Positions 39,978 to 48,634 of a stretch of 64,000 nucleotides of DNA are shown in pieces. The stretch comes from Prorocentrum cordatum (lineage: Eukaryota > Sar > Dinophyceae > Prorocentrales > Prorocentraceae): assembly GCA_963575745.1 (NCBI GenBank), contig CAUYUJ010018071.1:2501-66500 (forward strand), given 5' to 3'. The notes beneath the pieces were generated by a model. That model was not told the DNA's origin, searched no databases, and was given only the letters and a program-made list of their open reading frames with translations. The translations under genes and the position numbers were made by a program. The first letter of the stretch is position 1, and each line of letters begins with the position of its first letter.

Positions 39978-41221
39978 GGATCGCCGACCGAGCCAGCTCC
40001 CAGGGCTTTGGCGGCCCGGAGCTTGGCGTCGTCTGGAACAGGCGGACTCCCCCACCGCACTCGGGAGGGAAGCGTTTCCAGCAGGCCGCTGCTCAGGCCC
40101 TCCAGAGGCAAAGCCGCGAGGCACCCGCCGGAGGGTCCAGCAGCGGCGGCAGCTCAGCCGACAGCATTAAGCTGGAGAGCATAAGGAGGAAGCTCGAAGC
40201 CGCCAGAGCCGCCGAGGTAGGTGTCCTGGAGGAGGAGGAGAAGCGCATCAAGGAGCTGCAGATACAGCTGGCAGAGGCAAAGGAACGCCGCCGGGCCCGT
40301 CGTGCGAGGGATGCCGGCAAGCGCGAGGCGGAGCAGGCGCGAGCCGGGCATCCCCGCCGGGCCAGCTCGGAACCCCCCAGCGGGCAGAGCGCGGCCACCC
40401 CTCTTGACCCAGCCTGGGAGGACGAGACCCCCCTGCCCTCGGCCATCCTGGATGGGGAGAACAAATGCCACGAAGCGGAGTGCATCCTGAACAACCTGCT
40501 CGGGGTCTCGGCCGACGATCCCACAGGACCCGACCGGAGGAGGAAAGCCCGCGAACTCCTGATCGAGGGCATCAGCTCCATGTTCGAGGATCTACCGCGG
40601 AGCCAGACCGGCACCCCCTACGAAGAGCAGGGCGAGATCGCGAGCGAGTACGTCGACATCCTCGAGAGGCTGACCCGCAAGATGGCGAAGGCAGGGGAGC
40701 TGGGCGACATCCCCGCGAAGAAGCGCCAGAGGATCGTGCACGAAAAGGCGGTGGAGGAACCTCCGAGCGATGACGCGGACTCCTCCGAGAGCTCGGAGGA
40801 CGAGGTAGTGGAGAAGCCGTACGCGAGGACCAAGGAGGGACCAGACCCACCCCTCCCAGAGGACCCAGATCCTCTGAGCCTCTGGCCTGGGCAAGCAGAA
40901 GCAGCCAGGCGGAGCAGGGAGGAGCCCTTTCAGAGCTCCCCTGGGGCCAGCGGCGGCGGAGGCCCTGCCCCCGCTGCGGGCGCAAGGCCCCCGCCGAGCG
41001 CACCGCCGCCGCCCGAGGCCCTGGAGGCCCCCTCAGAACCAGCCCAGCATCAGAAGAGCAGACTCCCCACCACGATCCCCCAGAAGGCAGCACCTACGAG
41101 GCGAAGCCGCTCGGCAGAGACGGTCGTGGAAGCAGCCAGGCGGGCCGCAGGTAGGTCGACGACCTCCAGCGGAGACCCCCCCTACCGGGAGAGCAGACGC
41201 CGGCAGCGCAGGAACGCCTGA
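39857..41221 (+). CDS. Coiled-coil ORF of the 17.1-kb YR element
   Basis: 454-residue frame. Residues about 100-165 are a highly charged helix (LESIRRKLEAARAAEVGVLE, then EEKRIKELQIQLAEAKERRR), a likely coiled coil with a basic end. A second helical region (CHEAECILNNLLGVSADD, then YVDILERLTRKMAKAGELG) follows. The last 150 residues are acidic and Pro/Ser-rich. No enzymatic motif. It lies directly upstream of the RT frame with a 34-bp gap and a change of frame, so it may be the N-terminal extension of the RT polyprotein. Confidence 0.5.
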   Translation: MDRERRHRELGGLGAALDQREEAPWHRNEATPTSHRSVTLRIADRASSQGFGGPELGVVWNRRTPPPHSGGKRFQQAAAQALQRQSREAPAGGSSSGGSSADSIKLESIRRKLEAARAAEVGVLEEEEKRIKELQIQLAEAKERRRARRARDAGKREAEQARAGHPRRASSEPPSGQSAATPLDPAWEDETPLPSAILDGENKCHEAECILNNLLGVSADDPTGPDRRRKARELLIEGISSMFEDLPRSQTGTPYEEQGEIASEYVDILERLTRKMAKAGELGDIPAKKRQRIVHEKAVEEPPSDDADSSESSEDEVVEKPYARTKEGPDPPLPEDPDPLSLWPGQAEAARRSREEPFQSSPGASGGGGPAPAAGARPPPSAPPPPEALEAPSEPAQHQKSRLPTTIPQKAAPTRRSRSAETVVEAARRAAGRSTTSSGDPPYRESRRRQRRNA

Positions 41222-41255
41222 GGAGGCGCCCACACCCAGGCCCAGGCCAAGATCG

Positions 41256-44200
41256 TTGGGTGCCCAGCTGCGCGCCACCTCCACCTCCAGGGGGAAGCCC
41301 TCGCAGCCCAGACCCCGCCAGGACGATCCAGCAGGGCCACTCGTGCCCCCGGACCACGCAGTCCGGCCACTGCTGAGGCCTCCGGGGCGGCGCCCACTCC
41401 TCCCAGGGCAGATCTGCAGACCACCTGGCATGCCGCCGACGATGCCGCCCCCCTGGCCATCTCCCCCACGGGGAGGCCGCTGTGGGGGGGCCCCTTTGGG
41501 GGGGGCGCCGGCGGCGCCAAGCGGGGGGAGGGCGCAGGAGGAGGCGCGCGCCTACGTCAAGTGGTGCGCGGACCACCGTACCTTCCAGCCCGAGAAGGTG
41601 CCAGAAGTCGTGAAGCGGGGCAACTCACTCCTCCGTCTCGCCGGCAGCATAGAGAGAGCTGCCGAGTTGCTGAAGCACGCGCGAGAGGAGATCCACGGGA
41701 ACCCGTTGGGCGGCGTGCTCCAGGAAGACGTGCAGAAGTCCTTGGACCCGCATCACGCCGCCTACCTCCGGGCAATGGTCGAGGGGTACCCGTGCGGCGC
41801 ACGGAGGAGCGGGCGCGCACGCAGGCCAAGTCGCACTCCTCGGCGGTGGACCACGCGCTGGAGATGTTCGAGAAAGCCTGGAAGGACAGCCGCTACGGCG
41901 TCGTCCTGGGCCTCGGACGAGGTTGAGGATGTGCTCGCTGCCTCGGCGTTGGTCGAGTCGCCCAGCGGGAGGGTCCCCAAGATGTTGCCGGATTGGACCA
42001 TCTCGAAGGAGGGCCGGCCGATCCACGACATGCGTGCGGCCAACGCCTTCTCCCCGAAGGAGCAGCGCCCACCAGCGAAGCAGCCCCTCCACAGGGGGCT
42101 TGCTCGGCTCAGCCTCTGGTGGGAAGCAAGGCACCCGGGCGTCCGGCAGGTGGTTGCAAAGCGCGACGTGGCCAGGGCCTTCAAGTGGCACCACCTGGAA
42201 CCAGCTGCAGTGCCAGAGTTCGGGACGACGCTCCCGGGCAAGGAGGTCGGAGTGCCAGGACGAGTTATCCTGATCCACGGCGTGCTGGTTTTCGGCTGGG
42301 CCGGCAGCCCCGGCGAGCACATGGCGCTCGCCTGGGCGGCCAAGAGCGAGCGCGAGAGGAGGAAGCCGCCGGCGCCCAGGATCAACGATACCGTCAAGTA
42401 CGCCTCCAAGTGGCTTATGGACGACGGGGTCGCCCTCGAGCCGCTGGTGGGCCTCCGACCCTGGCTCTCGGCCGAGGAGCTCGACGGGGCCATGAAGCGG
42501 GTCTGGGGCCCGGACGCAGTTAACGAGGAGAAGCTGGACGTCGAGGGGGGTCCCCTCGAGTTTGCCGCAGAGCAGCTGATCTGGGGCCTCCACATGAACT
42601 TCGACACGAAGGTGGTTAGGCTCCCGGAACCCAAGTGCATCAAGGCCCAGTACTTGCTCGCCCTCCCTGAGCTTAGGGGATCAAGGCGGGCCCCCCTGAA
42701 GGTCGCCCAAGAGCTGCGAGGCTGTGCCCAGTTTTGGGCTTCAGCACAGCCTGCCCTTCGCCCCGAGCTCCCTGCCCTGGACCGGCTCCTGAGCAGCGGG
42801 ACGAGCTGGGCAGAGCCGAAGGGTACGCCTGAGGAAGTCGAGCTCGCCTGGGAGGAGTGGGACGCGTCGGTGGGTTTTCTGAGGATGCTCTTCGACGTCC
42901 CCGAAGCTAGGAGCACGACTTTCCAAGCCAGCTTCGCGCAAGCTCTTTCAGTGCGCGAACGCCTCGCACTGCCGGGAACAGCACGTACCACGCGGTGGAC
43001 AGGTGGCGATGCCACCGCTTCCTCGATTGGCGCCATCGACTGGGGGAGCGCAACCGCAGGAGGTGCCGCACCGACGCCGGAGTACATGGCCGCGGACGCC
43101 GGACCTCTGCTCGAGGCCCTGAGTCAAGCGGTCGGGGGCGAGAGCAGCGAGGAGGACTGGATCATCGCGGTGGTCGAGCTGTTGGCAGTGGTCGCGTTGG
43201 CCACGAAGCAGGGCTCGAAGTGGGAAGGCGAGCTGGTGTTCTACGTTACGGACAAGCAGAATGTGAAGGCATGGCTCACCAAGAGAAGCCCCAAGAACGC
43301 CCTCGCCCGCCACCTGATCCGTTTAGTAGAGAGGATCGAAGCCATGCACGGGTGCCGCATCGTCTCGTTCTTTGTTAGGACCTACCACAACGAGGTGGCC
43401 GACTGGCTTACCCGCGAAGAGGTCAAGAAGGTTCACGACACGCTGGCCACTTCAGGCTGGAAGCGCCTCGAGCCTCCCGCAGCCTGGGGCCAGATGCTGG
43501 AGGACGCCAAGGAGCGCCTTCTCAGACTCCCAGGGGAGACGGGCCCCGTGGCCGAGGCTGCCCTTCGACACCGAGCACTTCAGCGAGGGCATCGGCTGCC
43601 GAGGCCTCTCCCGCTCCGCGGAAAACTGGGCAGAGAAGTGGGGGGCCTCATCAACCCGTACACGAAGGCCTTCAAGCGCCTCGGGGGATCGGAGCCCGAG
43701 GAGAACCAGAAAGCAGGATGGCTCATGGCGTCGCTGTCCCTGGGCCCCAAGGGCAGAGAGATGGAGGCCTTCCTCGTTGCAGCAACCCGGGAGAGCCCTG
43801 AAGTGGTGGTCGTGGACGCCCCGACCGGGGTGGATACAGCAAGGTTCGAGAAGGCACTCGAGCAGCTGGGCTACATGATCTCGAAGTTCGAGGTGGTCTG
43901 CACGCACCACGGGGACGCCACCACGCGGACCAGGCAGGTGCTCACGGGCGGGCGTCGGAAAGCGGGAGTGGGCCTGGCGTGCATTAACACGCCGCCGGCC
44001 TGCTCGCGAGCTGCCAGCGTCAAGCCGCTCCTGGACAAGGGAAAGGACCACCATTGGCTCGACCAGCAGGGCGAAGTGTCGTGGGACCCCCGCATCCAGT
44101 CCACCAGCTACCCCCTCCTCCTCAAGCCGGTCGGGCACCTCAAGAAGGATGGAGTGAAGCACCTGATCTACAGTGAGGAGGGGCCGGTGGGCACCATCCG

Positions 44201-46001
44201 TTGGCCGGGGGCAGAACTCCAAGGACCCGGAGCAACGCTCCTCCGTGTCACCAGAGGAGGCGGGGGCACGGTCCGTGCCCTGACGCCCCAGGAGGTTTGG
44301 CGAGCGCAGGGAAGGACCAACGACGAGTGGACCCACCTGCGGACCCAGGGCTCCACAGAGGACGAGCTCTTGAAGGGGGCAGCCAGGGCGCTCCCGCCGA
44401 GGACCGCGGAGGCGGTGCTGGCCGCGGTGGCAGAGGCACTCGACAACACCGGTACGCAGCGCGCCGGAGTATGCCATGATCCAGAGGGGCAGGCCGCGTG
44501 GGATGCTACCAAGCGCTGGTTCCGCGCCTGGGCACAGGCACCGGATCAGCCTGCACCAGCGCTGGCGGCGGAGGATGAGGCGAGGGCAGGAGGGGCGCTC
44601 ACTGACGAGATGCACAAGAATCGCCGGCGTGCCCAGGCAGTCCGCTTCAAGATGATCGACGAGGACACGCTCATCGGACCCCGCGAGGCTCCGGCCGCAG
44701 AGAAGGTCAAGCTGGACAAGAGTGTAACTCGCTCGAAGAGCCCTCGTAAAAAGAGCCCTCGACGTGCCAAAGAGATGCCAGCAACCAACTTGGTGAGGCC
44801 GCAAGCGCTGGGCGTAGCGCGGAAGAACAACTACCCCGGGAAGGAGCTCGCCCCCGCCGGCCGCGCTGAGCCTGGCGGGGCCAACTACGCCGGCTGGTTC
44901 GCGCAGCAGAAGATGGAGGCCATGCTGCAGAAACTCAGCGAAGGCACGAGGGCAGGCTATGAGGGAGGATGGTGTCTCTGGGTAGCCATGCGCCAGGCGC
45001 AGGGGCTTAGCCCTTGGCTCCCAGGACGCGATCGCGAGGAGCGCTTGGCCGACGAGGAGGCGCTCATCAACTTCGCCGTCCTCCTAACGCGGGTCGTCGG
45101 GAGGACCGAGGGGACCATCAAGCAGAAGCTCTTCGCGGTGCGCTACGCCCACCTGGTGGCCGGCTACTCGGATCCCTTGCTCCACAGGGGTCGCCTCTGG
45201 TGCACCCTGGCAGGGCTAAAACGCTGGCAGGGGCCCGAGACCAAGCGGAAGAAGCCCGTCACGCCAGCCATGCTCGAGTGGCTCCGCGGCTTTCTCCAGC
45301 AGGAAGCCAAGCTCCCCGAGGAGGATGCAGTGGTCATCTGGGCGGCCATTGTGACAGCGTTTTTCTTCCTCCTGAGGGCTTCAGAGTACCTCCTCCAGGA
45401 CGGGCGCTCGTGGTCCTTCGAGCGCGTGCTGCACGGGGAGGGCGTAGAGCCCAAGAAGGAAGGGAAGCGAGTGGCCAGCTTCCAGGACGCCGACGAGATG
45501 GTGATCTACATCAAGGGCAGCAAGACAGACCAGCTCAACGTCGGGACGGTGAGGAACCACTACCGCGCCGGCACGACGCTCTGCCCGATCGCGGCGATGG
45601 AGCGGCTCCAGGCTCACCATCCCCAGCGGATAAAGGGCACCGAAGAACGGCTGCCCCTTTTCCGCTGGGCGTCAGGTACACCGATTCGTAGGGCAGAGGT
45701 GCAGCACTTCCTGACGGTCGCGGGGCTGGCCGCCGGCCTCTCTAGAGAGGAAATCGGCAGCCATTCCCTGAGGATCGGCGGGGCGACGCACTGCGATGTA
45801 CCACGTGACCGAGGACCTCTCCCGGGTGCGCCGATTCGGGCGCTGGCAGTCGGACGCGTTCCACGGCTACCTGTGGGAGTCGCACGAGCCGATGAAGGGC
45901 ATCTCCGGCAAGATGGCCAGGGACACCTCCTCGCTGACCAATCCGGCGAAGGACAACGCCCCCAGCAGAGCTGCCGCCGGCGCCGAGAGCGCCAGGCGTG
46001 A
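41256..46001 (+). CDS. RT - RNase H - methyltransferase C-terminal motifs - tyrosine recombinase polyprotein
   Basis: 1581-residue frame. After a Pro-rich start and helical linker, RT begins near residue 244 (LPDWTISKEGRPIHDMRAAN), with AKRDVARAFKWHHLE near 304 and KWLMDDGVALEP near 387, so both catalytic aspartates are kept. RNase H follows, with SIGAIDWGSA, VVELLAVVALA, YVTDKQNVKAWL and HNEVADWLTREE. Residues about 850-1060 carry C5-methyltransferase late motifs: HHGDATTRTRQVLTGG (motif VIII), VRALTPQEVWRAQGRT (motif IX-like) and ALPPRTAEAVLAAVAEAL (motif X-like). The recombinase starts near 1210, with FFLLRASEYLL and SHSLRIGGATH, then loses frame near 45,785. Two compensating frameshift pairs are visible, at about 41,790/41,915 and 43,560/43,645, where a neighbouring frame reads better (ALEMFEKAWKDSRYGVVLG; FDTEHFSEGIGCRGLSRSAE). 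Confidence 0.82.
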   Translation: MGAQLRATSTSRGKPSQPRPRQDDPAGPLVPPDHAVRPLLRPPGRRPLLPGQICRPPGMPPTMPPPWPSPPRGGRCGGAPLGGAPAAPSGGRAQEEARAYVKWCADHRTFQPEKVPEVVKRGNSLLRLAGSIERAAELLKHAREEIHGNPLGGVLQEDVQKSLDPHHAAYLRAMVEGYPCGARRSGRARRPSRTPRRWTTRWRCSRKPGRTAATASSWASDEVEDVLAASALVESPSGRVPKMLPDWTISKEGRPIHDMRAANAFSPKEQRPPAKQPLHRGLARLSLWWEARHPGVRQVVAKRDVARAFKWHHLEPAAVPEFGTTLPGKEVGVPGRVILIHGVLVFGWAGSPGEHMALAWAAKSERERRKPPAPRINDTVKYASKWLMDDGVALEPLVGLRPWLSAEELDGAMKRVWGPDAVNEEKLDVEGGPLEFAAEQLIWGLHMNFDTKVVRLPEPKCIKAQYLLALPELRGSRRAPLKVAQELRGCAQFWASAQPALRPELPALDRLLSSGTSWAEPKGTPEEVELAWEEWDASVGFLRMLFDVPEARSTTFQASFAQALSVRERLALPGTARTTRWTGGDATASSIGAIDWGSATAGGAAPTPEYMAADAGPLLEALSQAVGGESSEEDWIIAVVELLAVVALATKQGSKWEGELVFYVTDKQNVKAWLTKRSPKNALARHLIRLVERIEAMHGCRIVSFFVRTYHNEVADWLTREEVKKVHDTLATSGWKRLEPPAAWGQMLEDAKERLLRLPGETGPVAEAALRHRALQRGHRLPRPLPLRGKLGREVGGLINPYTKAFKRLGGSEPEENQKAGWLMASLSLGPKGREMEAFLVAATRESPEVVVVDAPTGVDTARFEKALEQLGYMISKFEVVCTHHGDATTRTRQVLTGGRRKAGVGLACINTPPACSRAASVKPLLDKGKDHHWLDQQGEVSWDPRIQSTSYPLLLKPVGHLKKDGVKHLIYSEEGPVGTIRWPGAELQGPGATLLRVTRGGGGTVRALTPQEVWRAQGRTNDEWTHLRTQGSTEDELLKGAARALPPRTAEAVLAAVAEALDNTGTQRAGVCHDPEGQAAWDATKRWFRAWAQAPDQPAPALAAEDEARAGGALTDEMHKNRRRAQAVRFKMIDEDTLIGPREAPAAEKVKLDKSVTRSKSPRKKSPRRAKEMPATNLVRPQALGVARKNNYPGKELAPAGRAEPGGANYAGWFAQQKMEAMLQKLSEGTRAGYEGGWCLWVAMRQAQGLSPWLPGRDREERLADEEALINFAVLLTRVVGRTEGTIKQKLFAVRYAHLVAGYSDPLLHRGRLWCTLAGLKRWQGPETKRKKPVTPAMLEWLRGFLQQEAKLPEEDAVVIWAAIVTAFFFLLRASEYLLQDGRSWSFERVLHGEGVEPKKEGKRVASFQDADEMVIYIKGSKTDQLNVGTVRNHYRAGTTLCPIAAMERLQAHHPQRIKGTEERLPLFRWASGTPIRRAEVQHFLTVAGLAAGLSREEIGSHSLRIGGATHCDVPRDRGPLPGAPIRALAVGRVPRLPVGVARADEGHLRQDGQGHLLADQSGEGQRPQQSCRRRRERQA

Positions 46002-46011
46002 GAGCCCATGA
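45796..46011 (+). CDS. C-terminal end of the tyrosine recombinase, shifted frame
   Basis: 71 residues in the +1 frame relative to the preceding polyprotein. LSRVRRFGRWQSDAFHGYLW contains the last catalytic box, with the nucleophile Tyr in FHGYLWE. Together with RASEYL and HSLRIGGA in the main frame it completes the R...HxxR...W...Y set of tyrosine recombinases. A single-base frameshift near 45,785-45,800 separates it from the rest of the protein. Confidence 0.7.
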   Translation: MYHVTEDLSRVRRFGRWQSDAFHGYLWESHEPMKGISGKMARDTSSLTNPAKDNAPSRAAAGAESARRESP

Positions 46012-46905
46012 GGGGGCCGCAGCGGGCGCCGCCGGTGCTTGCACACCTGGCGTGCGCCCAACCCAAGCCGCCGGCCTTCCCGCCGTGCGTGCTTGGGTGC
46101 AGCCACCAGCCACCTGCGCCGCCGGCGAGCAGCCGCGCGCTCGCAGAGTACACCCACCCGTGCCTTCGGCACTGGCTAATACCTCAGCGCAGACGCATGC
46201 GCACAGGCTTGTCCGTCGGGGCCCCACCAGTGCCTGGGATGCTGTGGGTTCCCTTGCAGCCGTTGGACAAGGGCCATGCTGGAACCTGCCTGGCACGCCG
46301 GCTCTCTATGCCAAGCCTGGTCGTGCCGGGCATACCGACGTCAGCTTGAGATACAGTAGCTGGCAATCTGACGGCCCAGCGTGACCGCAGCACCAGAATT
46401 CATGCGCAGGCACAGGCCCGCGCCCCAGCGCCGGCCCCTCTGTCAGGGGCCGGACCCTGCCCGCCCTGTGCACCTTGGGCACCTGTGGATGGGGCGGGGG
46501 GCCGGGAGATCTGGAGGCCGCGGCGCGGACAGGGGTGCCAAGCACCGGCCCGTGCCGAGCGCCAGCGATGGCATCTTCGGGCCTCAGCCCGAGGTCGGGC
46601 TCCGCCGGCAATCAAGGCACCGGCGCGAGCCCAAGGCCTAACCTCGCGGAGGACAGCCGCGCGCCGGCATCAGTTGCCTGGCGGCAGTCGGCAGACAGGA
46701 GGGCCAGTGGGGCCCCACGCGCACGCCGGCGCATGCGCCAGGCGATGCGTGTTTCAGTGCTTAGACGGTGCCGGCAGCACAGAGCCTGGCACCTAGTTTT
46801 GGTGGCGCCCATCAGGGCGCCCACACAGCACGCCGGCGCGTAGAATCCGTCAGGCGGCCAGTGTGCAGGGTCACTGGCAGCAGCACCAGTATCATTAGAA
46901 CAAAG
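46012..46905. other. 3' non-coding part of the 17.1-kb YR element
   Basis: About 900 bp between the recombinase stop and B1. Rich in GCCGGCG and GGCGCC words. Several short frames on both strands overlap without motifs. No gene supported. Confidence 0.5.
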
Positions 46906-47130
46906 GCGGCGAGGCCCGCTTCGCGTGGCGGAAGGAGGGGCCCGCCCGGCGTATCAACGCCGGCGGGAGGAGCATGCGGCCAGCGCAGCAGCAAAATGGG
47001 GGGGGCTGCACCGCTGCCGCCATCGTCATCGTCATCTCCTGAGGGCCCGCTTCAGACCGCTTCGCGGCTGGCACGTCCCGCGGCCTTAAAGCAGGCCGCG
47101 CTTTCGCTAGCGCCGTACTGTGGGGGCGGG
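46906..47130 (+). repeat. B1 repeat of the 17.1-kb YR element
   Basis: 225 bp from GCGGCGAGGCCCGCTTCGCG to GTACTGTGGGGGCGGG, two mismatches to 47,333-47,557. Confidence 0.85.
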
Positions 47131-47133
47131 GTC

Positions 47134-47265
47134 TTAGTTGTTTGTCCTAAACGGTTGGACCCCGCCCTCCCCAGTCGGCTTGGGTTTTCTCCTCTCCCTG
47201 CTCCTGCCTCTGCCTGCCCTTCTCTCTCCCTCTCTCCCGCTCAAGCCTTCGGGGCTCAAAGCCCT
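47134..47265 (+). repeat. A2 repeat of the 17.1-kb YR element
   Basis: 132 bp, one mismatch to A1. Three bases (GTC) separate it from B1. Confidence 0.85.
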
Positions 47266-47332
47266 CCCAGGGCCCAAATGGGCCCTCTTTTGCCCGCCCA
47301 CCCTGGGCTTTGCCTTGGTGTCTAACGGCACC

Positions 47333-47557
47333 GCGGCGAGGCCCGCTTCGCGTGGCGGAAGGAGGGACCCGCCCGGCGTGTCAACGCCGGCGGGAGGAGC
47401 ATGCGGCCAGCGCAGCAGCAAAATGGGGGGGGCTGCACCGCTGCCGCCATCGTCATCGTCATCTCCTGAGGGCCCGCTTCAGACCGCTTCGCGGCTGGCA
47501 CGTCCCGCGGCCTTAAAGCAGGCCGCGCTTTCGCTAGCGCCGTACTGTGGGGGCGGG
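47333..47557 (+). repeat. B2 repeat of the 17.1-kb YR element (right terminus)
   Basis: 225-bp second copy of B, 67 bp after A2, followed by a C-rich tract. Confidence 0.85.
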
Positions 47558-48505
47558 CCCCCCCCCCTCTCTCCCCCCCCCCTCTCCCCGCCTTCCCCCC
47601 CCACCCACCCCTCCCGCCCGCCCCTCCCCTCCCGCCCACTCAGCCCCGCCCCCTCCGCCGCACCCCCCCCCTCCGCGATGGAGAGCCGCCCACAGGTCGG
47701 TGACCTGGCGCCCCTGGGCGGCGCTTGACGCGGCGCCGCGGGCAGCCGCAAACAGGCTGCGGGCCCTCCTTCGGAGGCCCTCCTCCTCCTCCTCCTCCTC
47801 CTCCTCGTCCTCCTCCTCCACCTCCCCCTCCTCCTCCTCCTCCTCCTCCTCCTCCTCCTCCCCCTCCTCCTCCTCCTCCTCCTCCTCCTCCTCCTCCTCC
47901 CCTCCTCCTCCTCTTTCCCCCCCCCTCCCCGCTTTCCGGCCGCCCCGCCCACCGTGGCTCCGCTCAGACTCGCCGCGCGGCGCCCGAGCCGGCAGGGGTC
48001 TGGGGGGCCTGCGGGGGCTGGAGGTGCCCCACCCCCCCGCCCCCCCACCCCCGCTCTTTTCTGCCCCCCGAGAAGGCAGCCCCAGCAGGCCACGCGCGGC
48101 AACCGCGGCAGGGCGAGGCGAGGCTGGGGCGCCGCGGGACCGCCGCTGCCCTTCCTTTCGCCCTTCCCCCTGCCCTGCCCCCTCCCCCTCCCCCCTCTTC
48201 CCTTCCTTTCCTATTCCCCTTCCCCCCGCACCCCTTTCCCTCCTCCACCTTCCCCCGCGCCCCTCGCCCGCTGCCGTCTCGCGCGACCCGCCGCGCGGCC
48301 CCTGAGCCCGCGGGGGTCAGGGGAGGTTGGCGTGGACTGGCCCCCCCCTCCCGCGCCCCCCCCCCCCCCCACTCCCGCTCTTTCCCCCTTCAAGGACCGC
48401 TCTGGCCAGACCCGCGCTGGGGCCTGCTCGCGGGGCGCGGGGGCGCTGCCGCGGCTGGCGAAGGAGCCGCGGCGTTCGCCGTAAGCGCCTAGCCCCGGGG
48501 ACCGG
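47558..48505. other. C-rich spacer with CTC microsatellite, no gene
   Basis: Polypyrimidine-rich on the plus strand. A CTC tract lies at about 47,779-47,910 and CCCC-rich runs before and after. All frames are Pro/Ser/Arg low-complexity. Confidence 0.6.
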
Positions 48506-48525
48506 TCGGGAGGGAAGCCTTCCGA
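48506..48525 (+). repeat. 20-nt hairpin, copy 1 (loop GAAG)
   Basis: Stem TCGGGAGG with CCTTCCGA, 8 pairs with one G-U in RNA, loop GAAG. Confidence 0.75.
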
Positions 48526-48547
48526 TAGGGCCCCTGGCCAGGTTTCG

Positions 48548-48567
48548 TCGGGAGGGCTTCCTTCCGA
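48548..48567 (+). repeat. 20-nt hairpin, copy 2 (loop GCTT)
   Basis: Stem TCGGGAGG with CCTTCCGA, loop GCTT, 42 bp after copy 1. Confidence 0.75.
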
Positions 48568-48634
48568 TGGGCTTGGCCGGGCTTCTGCTTCTGCCCCGCA
48601 GTGCGGCAACGAGCTCAGCGACGCGATCCAGAGT

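Larger units (their letters stand above)
30414..47557 (+). mobile_element. Large (17.1 kb) split-direct-repeat tyrosine-recombinase retrotransposon
   Basis: Repeats are ordered A1 (30,414-30,545), genes, B1 (46,906-47,130), A2 (47,134-47,265), B2 (47,333-47,557). The A copies (132 bp) differ at one base and the B copies (225 bp) at two. The layout is the same as in the 6.2-kb element and in PAT/Ngaro-type YR retrotransposons. Inside, all on the plus strand, are membrane-protein ORFs, a gag-like ORF with a Cys/His cluster, a methyltransferase N-terminal part, coiled-coil sequence, and a 1581-residue frame with RT, RNase H, methyltransferase C-terminal motifs and tyrosine recombinase. Typical YR elements are 4-8 kb. 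About 1.4 kb of this one is an internal tandem-repeat block (31.3-32.7 kb). Confidence 0.78.

Noticed and set aside
46906-47557. Reading the two 225-bp repeats as LTRs of a short solo element
   Set aside because: The enclosed 132-bp repeat has a partner 17 kb away and the enclosed genes encode a tyrosine recombinase, so the split-direct-repeat reading explains more.
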